Notes under the pieces: generated by a model
What the model was told of the DNA's origin: nothing
Databases searched by the model: none
The model's input: the letters and a program-made list of their open reading frames with translations, nothing else
Shown: positions 15,634-24,614 of the stretch, piece by piece
Layout: every line of letters begins with the position of its first letter
Numbering within the stretch: position 1 is the stretch's first letter
NCBI GenBank assembly: GCA_900114805.1
Contig: FOZN01000001.1
Span: forward strand, 788,968-852,967
DNA from: Agrococcus baldri
Lineage (GTDB): Bacteria; Actinomycetota; Actinomycetes; Actinomycetales; Microbacteriaceae
DNA length: 64,000 nucleotides
Direction of reading: 5' to 3'
Made by a program: the position numbers and the translations under genes

Positions 15634-16387
15634 GTCGCCGGAGGCGCTGCGGGTCGGGCGTGCTGATCGGATCCCAGCCGCGCTTGGGCGCGCGGGTGCC
15701 CTGCACGTCGTCGCGGGAGCGATAGACGACGTAGGGCCGGAACAGGTAGCCGACCGGTGCCGAGAACACGTGCACCAGCCGGGTGAACGGCCACAGCGCG
15801 AACAGGGCGAGCGCGCTGAGCACATGCAGGTCGAACAGGATGGGCACGTTCGCCATCAGCTCCGGCTGCGGCTGGAAGCCGAAGATCGAGCGCAGCCAGG
15901 GCGAGATCGTCTCGCGGTAGTGGAAGCCGGAGCCGAAGACCTGGTGCACGAACGTCGCGAGGGTGCCGAAGCCGAGCGTGAGGGCGAGGAAGACGTACAT
16001 CACCTTGTCCATCACCGTCGTCGCGAGGAAGACGGGACCGACGGTGCGGCGGCGGTAGATGAGGATGGCGAGGCCCGCGAGCGTGAGCACGGCGGCGAAG
16101 CTGCCCATCACGGTCGCGCCCCAGTGGTACATCTCCTCGGTGATGCCGATGGCATAGAGCCACTCGCGCGGGATGAACAGGCCCACCACGTGGCCGGCGA
16201 GCACCATCAGGATGCCCAGGTGGAACATCGGGGACCCCCAGCGGAGCAGGGCGTTCTCATACGTCTGGCTCGAGCGCGTCGTCCATCCGAACTTGTCGTA
16301 GCGGTACCGCCAGATGTGGCCTGCGACGAACGCGATGATGCTGACGTAGGGCACTGCCACCCACAGGACGATCTCGATCGGGCTCAT
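15629..16387 (-). CDS. narI: Respiratory nitrate reductase, gamma (cytochrome b) subunit
   Basis: Membrane diheme cytochrome b that oxidises quinol and passes electrons to NarH. 252 residues with five hydrophobic segments; the histidine-bearing helices read PMFHLGILMVLAGHVVG and FDLHVLSALALFALWPFTRLVHVF, the expected heme ligands. The N-terminus (IEIVLWVAVPYVSIIAFVAGHIWRYRYDKFGW) is the family opening. Last gene of narGHJI, 3 bases after narJ. The C-terminal tail and stop run into the tandem repeat at 15492-15633. Confidence 0.97.
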   Translation of the reverse strand: MSPIEIVLWVAVPYVSIIAFVAGHIWRYRYDKFGWTTRSSQTYENALLRWGSPMFHLGILMVLAGHVVGLFIPREWLYAIGITEEMYHWGATVMGSFAAVLTLAGLAILIYRRRTVGPVFLATTVMDKVMYVFLALTLGFGTLATFVHQVFGSGFHYRETISPWLRSIFGFQPQPELMANVPILFDLHVLSALALFALWPFTRLVHVFSAPVGYLFRPYVVYRSRDDVQGTRAPKRGWDPISTPDPQRLRRP

Positions 16388-16390
16388 GAG

Positions 16391-17086
16391 TCAGTCTCCG
16401 TTCTGGGAGGTCGCGATGAAGGGCTCCAGCCCCATGCTGAGCCCGACGGTCTCGGTCGGCGGCCCGTCGCTGACCAGCTGCCGGAAGCGCTCGCGCGTGC
16501 GCTCGTCCACCGGCGGCAGCGAGAGCGTGACCGTGCGGATGACCTGCGCCCACGGACTGTCGAGATCCTCCAGCGCCGCCCGCAGCAGCTCGATGCCCTC
16601 GCGGTGCGAGGTGATGACCGCCGCCGCGACGTCGGAGCCGCTCAGCGCCGAGAACTCCAGCACCGCCGGCAGGTAGTCCGGCAGCTCCTGCGCATCGAAC
16701 TGCCAGCCCGCGGCGCGGTAGGCGTCGAGGAAGGTCAGCAGCGCCATCCCGCGCCGGCGGGTGTCGCCGGTGGCGAAGTAGCTGAGATAGAGGCTGCACT
16801 TGCGCTTCAGGTCGAAGGTGAGCACATACTGCTCCTCCCACGGCGCCTGACCCGCCAGCTCGGCGGCGTCCATGAATCCCGCGAGCGCCTCGGCGATCGG
16901 CGCCGGCAGGCCGTCGAGGTGCACGCGCAGCGACGGCAGCCGGTCGAACCACGCCGCATCCGGGTAGTCGAGCAGCAGCGAGGCCAGCATGTGCGTGCGC
17001 GCGCGCTCGTCGGCCTTGAGCCGCAATGGCGGCAGCTCACCCGGCAGCCTGGGCCGCCGGGTGGGCATCGGGAGGAGCGTCCTCAC
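16391..17086 (-). CDS. narJ: Nitrate reductase molybdenum cofactor assembly chaperone
   Basis: Cytoplasmic chaperone (231 residues, TorD/NarJ superfamily) that binds NarG until cofactor insertion is complete; it is not part of the final enzyme. Landmarks are LASLLLDYPDAAWFDRL near residue 35, APWEEQYVLTFDLKRKCSLYLSYFATGDTRRRG (the segment Y-x-x-TFD-x-KRK-x-x-LYL-x-Y is diagnostic) and DYLPAVLEFSAL. GTG 17086 overlaps the narH stop (GTGA). Confidence 0.95.
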   Translation of the reverse strand: MRTLLPMPTRRPRLPGELPPLRLKADERARTHMLASLLLDYPDAAWFDRLPSLRVHLDGLPAPIAEALAGFMDAAELAGQAPWEEQYVLTFDLKRKCSLYLSYFATGDTRRRGMALLTFLDAYRAAGWQFDAQELPDYLPAVLEFSALSGSDVAAAVITSHREGIELLRAALEDLDSPWAQVIRTVTLSLPPVDERTRERFRQLVSDGPPTETVGLSMGLEPFIATSQNGD

Positions 17087-18783
17087 ACGTCCTTCCCCTT
17101 GTTCCGCTTGCCGGTGCTCTGCACCGGGCCCATGTCGCCCTGCGGCACGTCCTTGCCCTTCGGTGGGAACAGCCCGCGCGGGGTGCCGTTGCCGTCCCAG
17201 TTCAGCAGGTTGACGCGACCCGGGCTCGAGGGCCGATCGGCGGTCTGCCGCGCCTCGAGCGACTGGAAGTTCTCGACCGCGACCGGCACGCTCTGACCGC
17301 TGGACGACCCGAACGGCCCGGCCCCGCCCATCCCCGGCCCGTCCTCGAAGTCGAGCGAGCAGCCCATCTCCTCGAGGTCGTGCGCCTGCTCGGCGTGCGC
17401 GCTCGGGATGACGTAGCGCTCCTCGTACTTCGCGATCGCGAGCAGCCGGTACATCTCCTGCAGGTCCTCCCCCGGCATGCCGACCGCACGGGCGATGCGC
17501 TCATCGCCCTCCCCGTCGAGATTCACCCCTCGCATGTACGAGCGCATCGCGGCCATGCGGCGCAGCGCCAGGTCGACGGGATCTGGGTCGCCGGCCGAGA
17601 ACATCTCGGCCAGGTAGCCGATCGGGATGCGCAGCTTCTCGATCGCCGCGAACAGCGTGCGCGCGTCCTCGCCGTCGGCACCCGAGCCCGAGACCACGTC
17701 GACGACCGGCGACAGCGGCGGGATGTACCAGACCATCGGCATCGTGCGGTACTCGGGGTGCAGCGGCAGCGCCACCTCGTACTGCTGGATGAGCTTCCAG
17801 ATCGGGCTGCGCTGGGCGGCGTCGATCCAGTCCTCCTGGATGCCGTCCTTGCGCGCCTGCTCGATCACGGCCGGGTCGTTCGGGTCGAGCAGGATGCTGC
17901 GCTGCGCGGCCAGCAGGGCGTGCTCGTCCTCGACGCTGGCGGCCTCGGCGACGAGATCGGCGTCGTAGAGCACCAGCCCGATGTAGCGCAGCCGCCCGAC
18001 GCAGGTCTCGGCGCACACGGTCGGCAGCCCCACCTCGATGCGCGGGTAGCACATGGTGCACTTCTCGGCCTTGCCGGTGCGGTGGTTGAAGTAGACCTTC
18101 TTGTACGGGCAGCCCGAGACGCACATGCGCCAGCCGCGGCACTGATCCTGATCGACCAGCACGATGCCGTCCTCGGCGCGCTTGTACATCGCGCCCGAGG
18201 GGCAGGAGGCGACGCACGAGGGGTTGAGGCAGTGCTCGCAGATGCGCGGCAGGTAGAACATGAAGGCCTTCGAGAACTCCGCCTCGACGCTCTCGCTCAT
18301 CTTCTGCAGGATCGGGTCGTCCTGCATCGTCTCGAGCGAGCCGCCCAGGTTGTCGTCCCAGTTCGCCGACCAGGAGATCTTGGTGTCCTCGCCGGTCAGC
18401 AGGCTGCGCGGCTTCGCCACCGGGATCTGGTCGCCGGCCGGAGCGTTCAGCAGCATGTCGTAGTCGTACGTCCACGGCTCGTAGTAGTCGTGGATCTCGG
18501 GCAGCTTCGGGTTCGAGAAGATGTGCGCGAGCTTCCAGAGCCGCCCGCCGTCCTTGAGCTTCAGGTTGCCGCGCTTGGTGCGCTTCCAGCCGCCGCGCCA
18601 CTTCTCCTGATCCTCGTACGTGCGGGGATAGCCGACGCCCGGCCGGGTCTCGACGTTGTTGAACCAGACGTACTCCACACCGGTGCGGTTCGTCCATGCC
18701 TGCTTGCACGTGACGGAGCACGTGTGGCATCCGATGCACTTGTCGAGGTTCATCACCATCGATATCTGTGCCATGACCTTCAT
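17083..18783 (-). CDS. narH: Respiratory nitrate reductase, beta (iron-sulfur) subunit
   Basis: Electron-transfer subunit with four Fe-S clusters, 566 residues. Cysteine groups: CIGCHTCSVTC (about residues 16-26), CEHCLNPSCVASCPSG (~184), CRGWRMCVSGCPYKK (~217; Trp replaces one Cys, giving the 3Fe-4S cluster as in known NarH) and CTMCYPRIEVGLPTVCAETC (~244). The C-terminal ~70 residues are divergent and low complexity. ATG 18783 shares a base with the narG stop (TGATG). Acts at the inner face of the membrane with NarG. Confidence 0.97.
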   Translation of the reverse strand: MKVMAQISMVMNLDKCIGCHTCSVTCKQAWTNRTGVEYVWFNNVETRPGVGYPRTYEDQEKWRGGWKRTKRGNLKLKDGGRLWKLAHIFSNPKLPEIHDYYEPWTYDYDMLLNAPAGDQIPVAKPRSLLTGEDTKISWSANWDDNLGGSLETMQDDPILQKMSESVEAEFSKAFMFYLPRICEHCLNPSCVASCPSGAMYKRAEDGIVLVDQDQCRGWRMCVSGCPYKKVYFNHRTGKAEKCTMCYPRIEVGLPTVCAETCVGRLRYIGLVLYDADLVAEAASVEDEHALLAAQRSILLDPNDPAVIEQARKDGIQEDWIDAAQRSPIWKLIQQYEVALPLHPEYRTMPMVWYIPPLSPVVDVVSGSGADGEDARTLFAAIEKLRIPIGYLAEMFSAGDPDPVDLALRRMAAMRSYMRGVNLDGEGDERIARAVGMPGEDLQEMYRLLAIAKYEERYVIPSAHAEQAHDLEEMGCSLDFEDGPGMGGAGPFGSSSGQSVPVAVENFQSLEARQTADRPSSPGRVNLLNWDGNGTPRGLFPPKGKDVPQGDMGPVQSTGKRNKGKDV

Positions 18784-21700
18784 CAGTACTCGACCTCCTG
18801 GCTTCGGCGTCGGATCGTCGTGACCTCATCGCGCTGGTTCCCGGTCGGTCCCAGGTAGTTGAACGCCCACGCGAGCTGGGCGTAGCCGCCGATGAGGTGG
18901 CTGGGCTTGAGCAGGATGCGCGTGAGCGAGTTGTGGATGCCGCCGCGCTTGCCGCTCGTCTCGGCGATCGGCACATCGATCGTGCGGTCCTTCGCGTGGT
19001 ACATGAACACCGTGCCCTCCGGCATGCGGTGCGAGACGATCGCGCGCGCCACCACGACGCCGTTGCGGTTGTACGACTCGATCCAGTCGTTGTCGCGCAC
19101 GCCGACCTTGCCGGCATCCTGCGGGCTCATCCAGATCGTCGGGCCGCCGCGCGAGAGCGACAGCATGAACAGGTTGTCCTGGTACTCGGAGTGGATCGAC
19201 CACTTGGAGTGCGGGGTCAGGTAGCGCACCGCCACCTCTGCCTGCCCGGCGCCGGGGCCGGTCGCCTCGCCGACGCTGCCGATCTGCGCATCGCCGAAGA
19301 GCCGGTGCATGTCGAGCGGCGGGCGGTAGATCGGCAGGTTCTCGCCGAGCTCCTCCATCCAGTCGTGGTCGAGGTAGAAGTGCTGGCGGCCGGTGAGCGT
19401 GTGCCAGGGCTTGAGGTGCTCGACGTTGATCGCGAAGGCCGTGTAGCGCCTGCCGCCGTGCTCCGAGCCGGACCACTCGGGGCTCGTGATGACGCTGCGC
19501 GGCTGGGTCTGCACGTCGGCGAACGTGATGTGGGAGCCCTCGTGATCCTCGGCGAGGTGCGCGATGCGCTGGCCGGTGTGCTGCTCCAGCCGCCGGAAGC
19601 CCTGCACCGCGAGCCTGCCGTTGCTGGTGCCGGAGAAGGCCAGGATCATCTCGCACACGCGCTTGTCGCTGTCGAGCCGCACCCTGCCGGCAGTCGCGCC
19701 GGTGGGGAACAGGCCGTTCGCGTGGCCGAGCCGGTCGATCTCCTGATCCGGCCGGTAGGTGATCGCCTTCGTCGTCATGCCGAGCTTGGCCGTGAGCGGG
19801 CCGAGGCTGCGCCATCGGTCGTAGAGCGCGGGGTAGTCGCGCTCGACCACGATGAGCTTCGGCATCGTCACGCCCGGCACCAGGGGCGCATCCTCTGGCA
19901 CCCTGCCGTGCGGGGTGGCCATGACGTCGGGGGTGTCGTGCTGCAGCGGCGCCGCGACCACGTCGCGCCGCACGCCCAGGTGCCCCTCGCAGAGCTCGCT
20001 GAAGCGCTTGGCGAGCTCGCCGAACAGGTCGAAGTCGGTCTTCGTCTGCCACGGCGGCTGGATCGCGGGGTTGAACGAGTGGATGAACGGGTGCATGTCG
20101 GTCGACGAGAGGTCGTACTTCTCGTACCAGGTCGCCGCGGGGAAGACGAGGTCGCTGAACAGCGTCGTCGAGGTCATGCGGAAGTCGGCGGTCATGAGCA
20201 GGTCGAGCTTGCCGCTGGCGGCCTCGTCGCGCCAGACCATGTCGCGCGGCCGCTCGCCCGGCCCTGACTCCGCGGCGCGCACCGCCGCGTCGGTGCCCAG
20301 CAGGTGCTTCAGGAAGTACTCGTTGCCCTTGCCGGAGGAGCCGAGCACGTTCGCCCGCCAGATCGAGATGACGCGGGGGAAGTTCTCGGGCGCGCCCGGA
20401 TCCTCGACGGCGTAGTGCAGCGAGCCGTCGGTGAGCGAGTCGACGATGTGCTGCGCGGGCTCCTTGCCAGCAGCCTCCGCCTCGTCGCACAGGTCGAGCG
20501 GGTTGCGGGAGAAGGTCGGGAAGCTCGGCATCCAGCCGCGCTTGGTCGACTCCACCAGGCAGTCGGCGGTGGTGCGGCCCGCGAAGGTGCCGCGGGCCAG
20601 CGGTGACGAGAGCTGGTCGGCCGGCAGGCCGTCGTAGCGCCACTGCTCGGAGGCGAGGTACCAGAAGGCGGTGCCGATCGCGAGCCGCGCGGGCCGGTTC
20701 CAGTCAGCGGCGGTGGCGTACTGCGAGTAGCCGGTGATCGGCCGCACCTTCTCCTGCCCGACGTAGTGCGCCCATCCGCCCCCGTTGACGCCCTGGCAGC
20801 CGGTCATCGTCGTGAGCGCCAGGAACGTGCGGTAGATCGTGTCGGAGTGGAACCAGTGGTTGGTGCCCGCGCCCATCAGGATCATGGAGCGGCCGCCGCT
20901 TCGCTCGGCGTTGTCGGCGAACTCGCGGCCGATGCGGATGACCTGCTCGGCAGGCACGGAGGTGAGCTCCTGCTGCCACGCGGGAGTGCCGGGCGCCTCG
21001 GCGTCGTCGTAGCCGCTGGGCCACTGCCCCGGCAGACCGTCGCGGGCGACGCCGTACTGCGCCAGCATGAGGTCGAACACGGTCGTGACGGTGCGCCCGG
21101 CGACCTCCATGGTGGGCACACCGCGCAGCAGCACGCCCGAACCGCCCGCGTGCTCCTGCCCCGGCTCGGGGGCCAGGTCGAAGCGGGGCAGCGCGATCTC
21201 GGCGGATGCGCCGGCCCAGCCGGGCACATCGGCGACCGACAGCGGCGGCACGGTCTCGCCCAGGTCGAGGTTCCACCTGCCCTCGTCCTCGGGGGTGAAG
21301 CGGTGGCCGAGCGATCCGTTCGGCACCACCGGCGTGCCGTGCTGGTCGAGCAGCACCGTCTTGAAGTCGGCGCGCGGCGCGGCTGCCGCCTCGCCGCCCA
21401 GGTCGCTCGCGGTGACGAACTTGCCGGGCACCAGCTGGTCGCCGCGCTGCTCGAGCGCGACCAGGTAGGGCGCGTCCGAGAAGCGACGCATGTAGTCGAC
21501 GAAGCGCTCGGTCTGCCGCTCGACCAGGAACTCCTTCAGGATCACGTGCCCCATCGCGAACGCCAGTGCGCCGTCCGTGCCTGGGTGCGGCGCGACCCAC
21601 TCGTCGGCGAACTTCGTGTTGTCGGTGTAGTCGGGCGAGACGGTGATGACCTTCTGCCCCCGGTAGCGCGCCTCGGTCATGAAGTGCGCGTCGGGCGTGC

Positions 21701-22532
21701 GGGTGACCGGCACGTTCGAGCCCCACATCATCAGGTAGCTGGAGTTCCACCAGTCGGCCGACTCCGGCACGTCGGTCTGGTCGCCGAACACCTGCGGGCT
21801 GGCCACCGGCAGGTCGGCGTACCAGTCGTAGAAGGAGAGCATCGAGCCGCCGATGAGGCTCATGAAGCGCGAGCCGGCCCCGTGCGAGACCATCGACATC
21901 GCCGGGATGGGCGAGAAGCCCGCGATGCGGTCGGGGCCGTAGCGCTTGATGGTGTGCACGTGCGCGGCCGCCGCGATCTCGAGCGCCTCGTCCCAGGTGG
22001 TGCGCACGAGGCCGCCCTTGCCGCGAGCGCGCTTGTAGGACGCGGAGACCTCGCGGTCGTCGACGATGGACGCCCAGGCCTCGACGGGGTCGCCATGCTG
22101 CGCCTTCGCCGCGCGGTAGTGGCGCGCGAGCGTCTCGCGGATGTACGGGTAGCGCACGCGGGTCGGCGAGTAGGTGTACCAGCTGAAGGCGGCGCCGCGG
22201 GGGCAGCCGCGGGGCTCGTACTCGGGCGAGTCGGGGCCGACGCTCGGGTAGTCGGTCTGCTGGGCCTCCCAGGTGATGATGCCGTCCTTGACGTACACCT
22301 TCCACGAGCACGAGCCGGTGCAGTTGACGCCGTGCGTGGAGCGCACCACCTTGTCGTGCGACCAGCGGTCGCGGTAGAAGACGTCGCCCTCGCGGCCGCC
22401 CTTCAGGAACAGCGCCCGCAGATCCTCCGACACGTCGCCGCGGCGCACGAAGCGCGACATGCCCACCAGTGCCTCCGCGAGCGGCCCGTCGGTGGCCGGT
22501 GCGGTGCGGCGTCGCGGCTCGGTCTGTGTCAT
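18783..22532 (-). CDS. narG: Respiratory nitrate reductase, alpha (catalytic) subunit
   Basis: Reduces nitrate to nitrite at a bis-MGD molybdenum centre. 1249 residues, normal for NarG. Near residue 65, HGVNCTGSCSW supplies the His/Cys ligands of the FS0 cluster; MLSFYDWYADLPVAS (~234) contains the Asp that ligates molybdenum. Other landmarks: MMWGSNVPVTRTPDAHF, GGGWAHYVGQEKVRP, NYLGPTGNQRDEVTT at the C-terminus. No twin-arginine signal, so it acts on the cytoplasmic side. The start at ATG 22532 (MTQTEPRRR) has AGGAGG six bases upstream. First gene of narGHJI; no nitrate transporter gene accompanies it here. Confidence 0.98.
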   Translation of the reverse strand: MTQTEPRRRTAPATDGPLAEALVGMSRFVRRGDVSEDLRALFLKGGREGDVFYRDRWSHDKVVRSTHGVNCTGSCSWKVYVKDGIITWEAQQTDYPSVGPDSPEYEPRGCPRGAAFSWYTYSPTRVRYPYIRETLARHYRAAKAQHGDPVEAWASIVDDREVSASYKRARGKGGLVRTTWDEALEIAAAAHVHTIKRYGPDRIAGFSPIPAMSMVSHGAGSRFMSLIGGSMLSFYDWYADLPVASPQVFGDQTDVPESADWWNSSYLMMWGSNVPVTRTPDAHFMTEARYRGQKVITVSPDYTDNTKFADEWVAPHPGTDGALAFAMGHVILKEFLVERQTERFVDYMRRFSDAPYLVALEQRGDQLVPGKFVTASDLGGEAAAAPRADFKTVLLDQHGTPVVPNGSLGHRFTPEDEGRWNLDLGETVPPLSVADVPGWAGASAEIALPRFDLAPEPGQEHAGGSGVLLRGVPTMEVAGRTVTTVFDLMLAQYGVARDGLPGQWPSGYDDAEAPGTPAWQQELTSVPAEQVIRIGREFADNAERSGGRSMILMGAGTNHWFHSDTIYRTFLALTTMTGCQGVNGGGWAHYVGQEKVRPITGYSQYATAADWNRPARLAIGTAFWYLASEQWRYDGLPADQLSSPLARGTFAGRTTADCLVESTKRGWMPSFPTFSRNPLDLCDEAEAAGKEPAQHIVDSLTDGSLHYAVEDPGAPENFPRVISIWRANVLGSSGKGNEYFLKHLLGTDAAVRAAESGPGERPRDMVWRDEAASGKLDLLMTADFRMTSTTLFSDLVFPAATWYEKYDLSSTDMHPFIHSFNPAIQPPWQTKTDFDLFGELAKRFSELCEGHLGVRRDVVAAPLQHDTPDVMATPHGRVPEDAPLVPGVTMPKLIVVERDYPALYDRWRSLGPLTAKLGMTTKAITYRPDQEIDRLGHANGLFPTGATAGRVRLDSDKRVCEMILAFSGTSNGRLAVQGFRRLEQHTGQRIAHLAEDHEGSHITFADVQTQPRSVITSPEWSGSEHGGRRYTAFAINVEHLKPWHTLTGRQHFYLDHDWMEELGENLPIYRPPLDMHRLFGDAQIGSVGEATGPGAGQAEVAVRYLTPHSKWSIHSEYQDNLFMLSLSRGGPTIWMSPQDAGKVGVRDNDWIESYNRNGVVVARAIVSHRMPEGTVFMYHAKDRTIDVPIAETSGKRGGIHNSLTRILLKPSHLIGGYAQLAWAFNYLGPTGNQRDEVTTIRRRSQEVEY

Positions 22533-22700
22533 GACGTTCCTCCTGACGGATGCAGCGCTTCGCCGCGGCCCCGGAGCGCACGCGGCAGAACCCGGTCGGC
22601 CCGGTGCCCATCCCGCTCGGGAGCCGGCAGGTCGGTCCTGCGTCCACGGCCAGATATCGCCAGCATCGTCACCCTTCCGCTCCGTCGCCGAATTGCTCTC

Positions 22701-22729
22701 AGCCTGGCCGAACCCCGATCGCCTGGCAA
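22701..22729 (-). promoter_or_regulatory. Candidate narG promoter
   Basis: On the minus strand TTGCCA (22729-22724) and CAGGCT (22706-22701) are separated by 17 bases, a reasonable -35/-10 pair, about 170 bases before the narG ATG at 22532. CCTGGC occurs twice across this stretch as a direct repeat. The 22533-22812 spacer is shared with divergent moaA, for which TACGCT at 22781-22786 is a possible -10. I see no FNR-like palindrome. Confidence 0.35.
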
Positions 22730-22812
22730 GGGTGGAGCGAGGAAGAGAGAAGAGATCGGGCCCGGATGCGGTGGCCGGGCTACGCTCGGAGCATGGATGC
22801 GAGGGGCACGGC

Positions 22813-23907
22813 TTGACCCGAGTGCCGGTGACGATCAGCAGCCGCACGGCGGTGTCGGCGGCGCGCGCGCCCGTACCCGTGGAATCGAGCGGACCCGCCT
22901 CAGGACCGCTCGTCGATCGCTTCGGCCGCGTGCACCGCGACCTGCGCATCTCGCTCACCGACCGCTGCTCGCTGCGCTGCACCTACTGCATGCCGGAGCA
23001 GGGCAACGAGTGGCTCGCGCGCACCAGCATCCTCACGGTCGACGAGATCGTGCGCATCGCCGGCGTCGCCGCAGCGGCCGGCATCTCGACCTTCCGGCTC
23101 ACGGGCGGCGAGCCGCTGCTGCGGCGCGACATCGTCGACGTCGTGCGCCGCCTGGCGGCGCTGCGCAGCCCCGACGGCACCCCGGTCGAGCTCGCGATGA
23201 CGACCAACGGCATCCGTCTGCCGGAGCTGCTGCCCGAGCTCGTCGACGCCGGGCTCGCGCGGCTCAACATCTCGATCGACACGCTGCGCCGCGAGCGCTT
23301 CGCCGAGCTCACCCGCCGCGATCGGCTCGATGACGTGCTCGCGGGCATCCGCGCCGCGCAGGCCGCCGGGCTGCGGCCGCTGAAGCTCAACGCGGTGGCG
23401 ATGCGCGGGGTGAACGACGACGAACTGGTCGAGCTGGTGGAGTTCGCCATGGCGCACGACGCGCAGATGCGCTTCATCGAGCAGATGCCGCTCGACGCCG
23501 GCCACACGTGGGATCGCGCGCAGATGGTCACGCGCGATGAGATGCTCGCGACGCTCGGGCGCCGCTTCGCGCTGACGCCGGTGCCGGGTCGCGGCGGTGC
23601 GCCGGCGGAGCGATGGGAGATCGACGGCGGCCCGCACACGGTCGGCGTGATCGCCTCGGTGACCGCTCCGTTCTGCGGCGCGTGCGATCGGATGCGCCTG
23701 ACGGCCGACGGGCAGTTCCGCAACTGCCTGTTCTCGAACCAGGAGTACGACCTGCTGCCGGTGCTGCGCGACGGCGCCGGCGGCGGCACCGACCTGGCCG
23801 TCGACGACGTGCTGCGCTCGTGCATCGCCGGCAAGCTGCCCGGCCACGCCATCAACGACCCCTCGTTCCTGCAGCCTGCGCGCGGCATGAACGCGATCGG
23901 CGGCTGA
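22813..23907 (+). CDS. moaA: GTP 3',8-cyclase (molybdenum cofactor biosynthesis protein A)
   Basis: Radical-SAM enzyme for the first step of molybdopterin synthesis, about 364 residues. Radical-SAM cysteines CSLRCTYC (residues ~53-60), TGGEPLLRRD (~98), and the second, C-terminal Fe-S site in CGACDRMRLTADGQFRNCLF (~295). The conserved C-terminal Gly-Gly tail is present (NAIGG). Start choice: TTG 22813 has GAGGGG about 6 bases upstream; GTGs at 22822 and 22828 are alternatives and the first ~35 residues are not conserved. Divergent from narG, separated from the other moa genes by the nar operon. Confidence 0.95.
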   Translation: MTRVPVTISSRTAVSAARAPVPVESSGPASGPLVDRFGRVHRDLRISLTDRCSLRCTYCMPEQGNEWLARTSILTVDEIVRIAGVAAAAGISTFRLTGGEPLLRRDIVDVVRRLAALRSPDGTPVELAMTTNGIRLPELLPELVDAGLARLNISIDTLRRERFAELTRRDRLDDVLAGIRAAQAAGLRPLKLNAVAMRGVNDDELVELVEFAMAHDAQMRFIEQMPLDAGHTWDRAQMVTRDEMLATLGRRFALTPVPGRGGAPAERWEIDGGPHTVGVIASVTAPFCGACDRMRLTADGQFRNCLFSNQEYDLLPVLRDGAGGGTDLAVDDVLRSCIAGKLPGHAINDPSFLQPARGMNAIGG

Positions 23908-23918
23908 GCCCCCGAGCC

Positions 23919-24614
23919 TCAGGGCTCGATCGGCGGATCCGGATAGCGCGAGAGCGCGGTCTCGACCGCGGAGCGCACGACGCCGCCGAGCACGCGAGCG
24001 GGGCGCTCCACGCCGATCTCGTGCAGCTGCCGCATGGCCTGCGCGACGATCCCGTCTGCGAAGTCGCGCGCCGTCGCGACCGCCTCCGCGTAGGCCGGGC
24101 GGTCGGCCTCGTCGACCACCATCGGCTCAGCGCCCATCTCGACGGCGAGCGCCTGCCCGATCGGCAGCACGGGGCCGGGCGCCGTGACCGCGACGACGGT
24201 CTCGAGCAGCCGGCTCAGGTCGAGCGAGGTGCCCGTGAACGTCATCGCCGGGTGCAGGGCGATGGGGATCGCCCCGCGCTCGTACGCGGGCCGCAGCACC
24301 TCGATGCCGTGCTCAGCCGCCGTGTGCACGACCAGCTGCCCCGGCTGCCAGGCGCCGGTGGCCGCGAGGCCGGCGACGAGGTCGGCGAGCTCGTCGGTGG
24401 GCACCGTCAGCAGCACGAGCTCGCTGCGCTCGATGATCGTCGGGGCGTCCAGGAGCTGCACGCCGGGCAGCACGGCCTCCGCCCGCTCGATCGCGTCGGC
24501 GCCGATCGCGTTGATGCCGATGATCGCGTGGCCGGCGCCCGCCAGCGCGGCACCGAGCACCGGGCCGACCCTGCCGGCGCCGATGATGCCGACGCCGAGC
24601 CTGCCGGGCTTCAC
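23919..24614 (-). CDS. DUF2520/Rossmann-like oxidoreductase-fold protein
   Basis: 231 residues. N-terminal NAD(P)-binding fold with GVGIIGAGRVGPVLGAALAGAGH (GxGxxG), a middle LTVPTDELADLVAGLA segment, then HPAMTFTGT and a C-terminal helical DUF2520 half with ADRPAYAEAVATARDFA. The family sits immediately upstream of panC in many actinobacteria (the M. tuberculosis equivalent is Rv3603c) and may act in pantothenate supply; its reaction is not established. GTG 24614 overlaps the stop of the PH-domain gene. Here panC no longer follows: moaA and the molybdenum island do. Confidence 0.88.
   Translation of the reverse strand: MKPGRLGVGIIGAGRVGPVLGAALAGAGHAIIGINAIGADAIERAEAVLPGVQLLDAPTIIERSELVLLTVPTDELADLVAGLAATGAWQPGQLVVHTAAEHGIEVLRPAYERGAIPIALHPAMTFTGTSLDLSRLLETVVAVTAPGPVLPIGQALAVEMGAEPMVVDEADRPAYAEAVATARDFADGIVAQAMRQLHEIGVERPARVLGGVVRSAVETALSRYPDPPIEP

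Noticed and set aside
22533..22812. Molybdenum-cofactor riboswitch in the narG-moaA spacer
   Set aside because: I could not build a consistent Moco-riboswitch-like fold; only weak promoter elements were visible.
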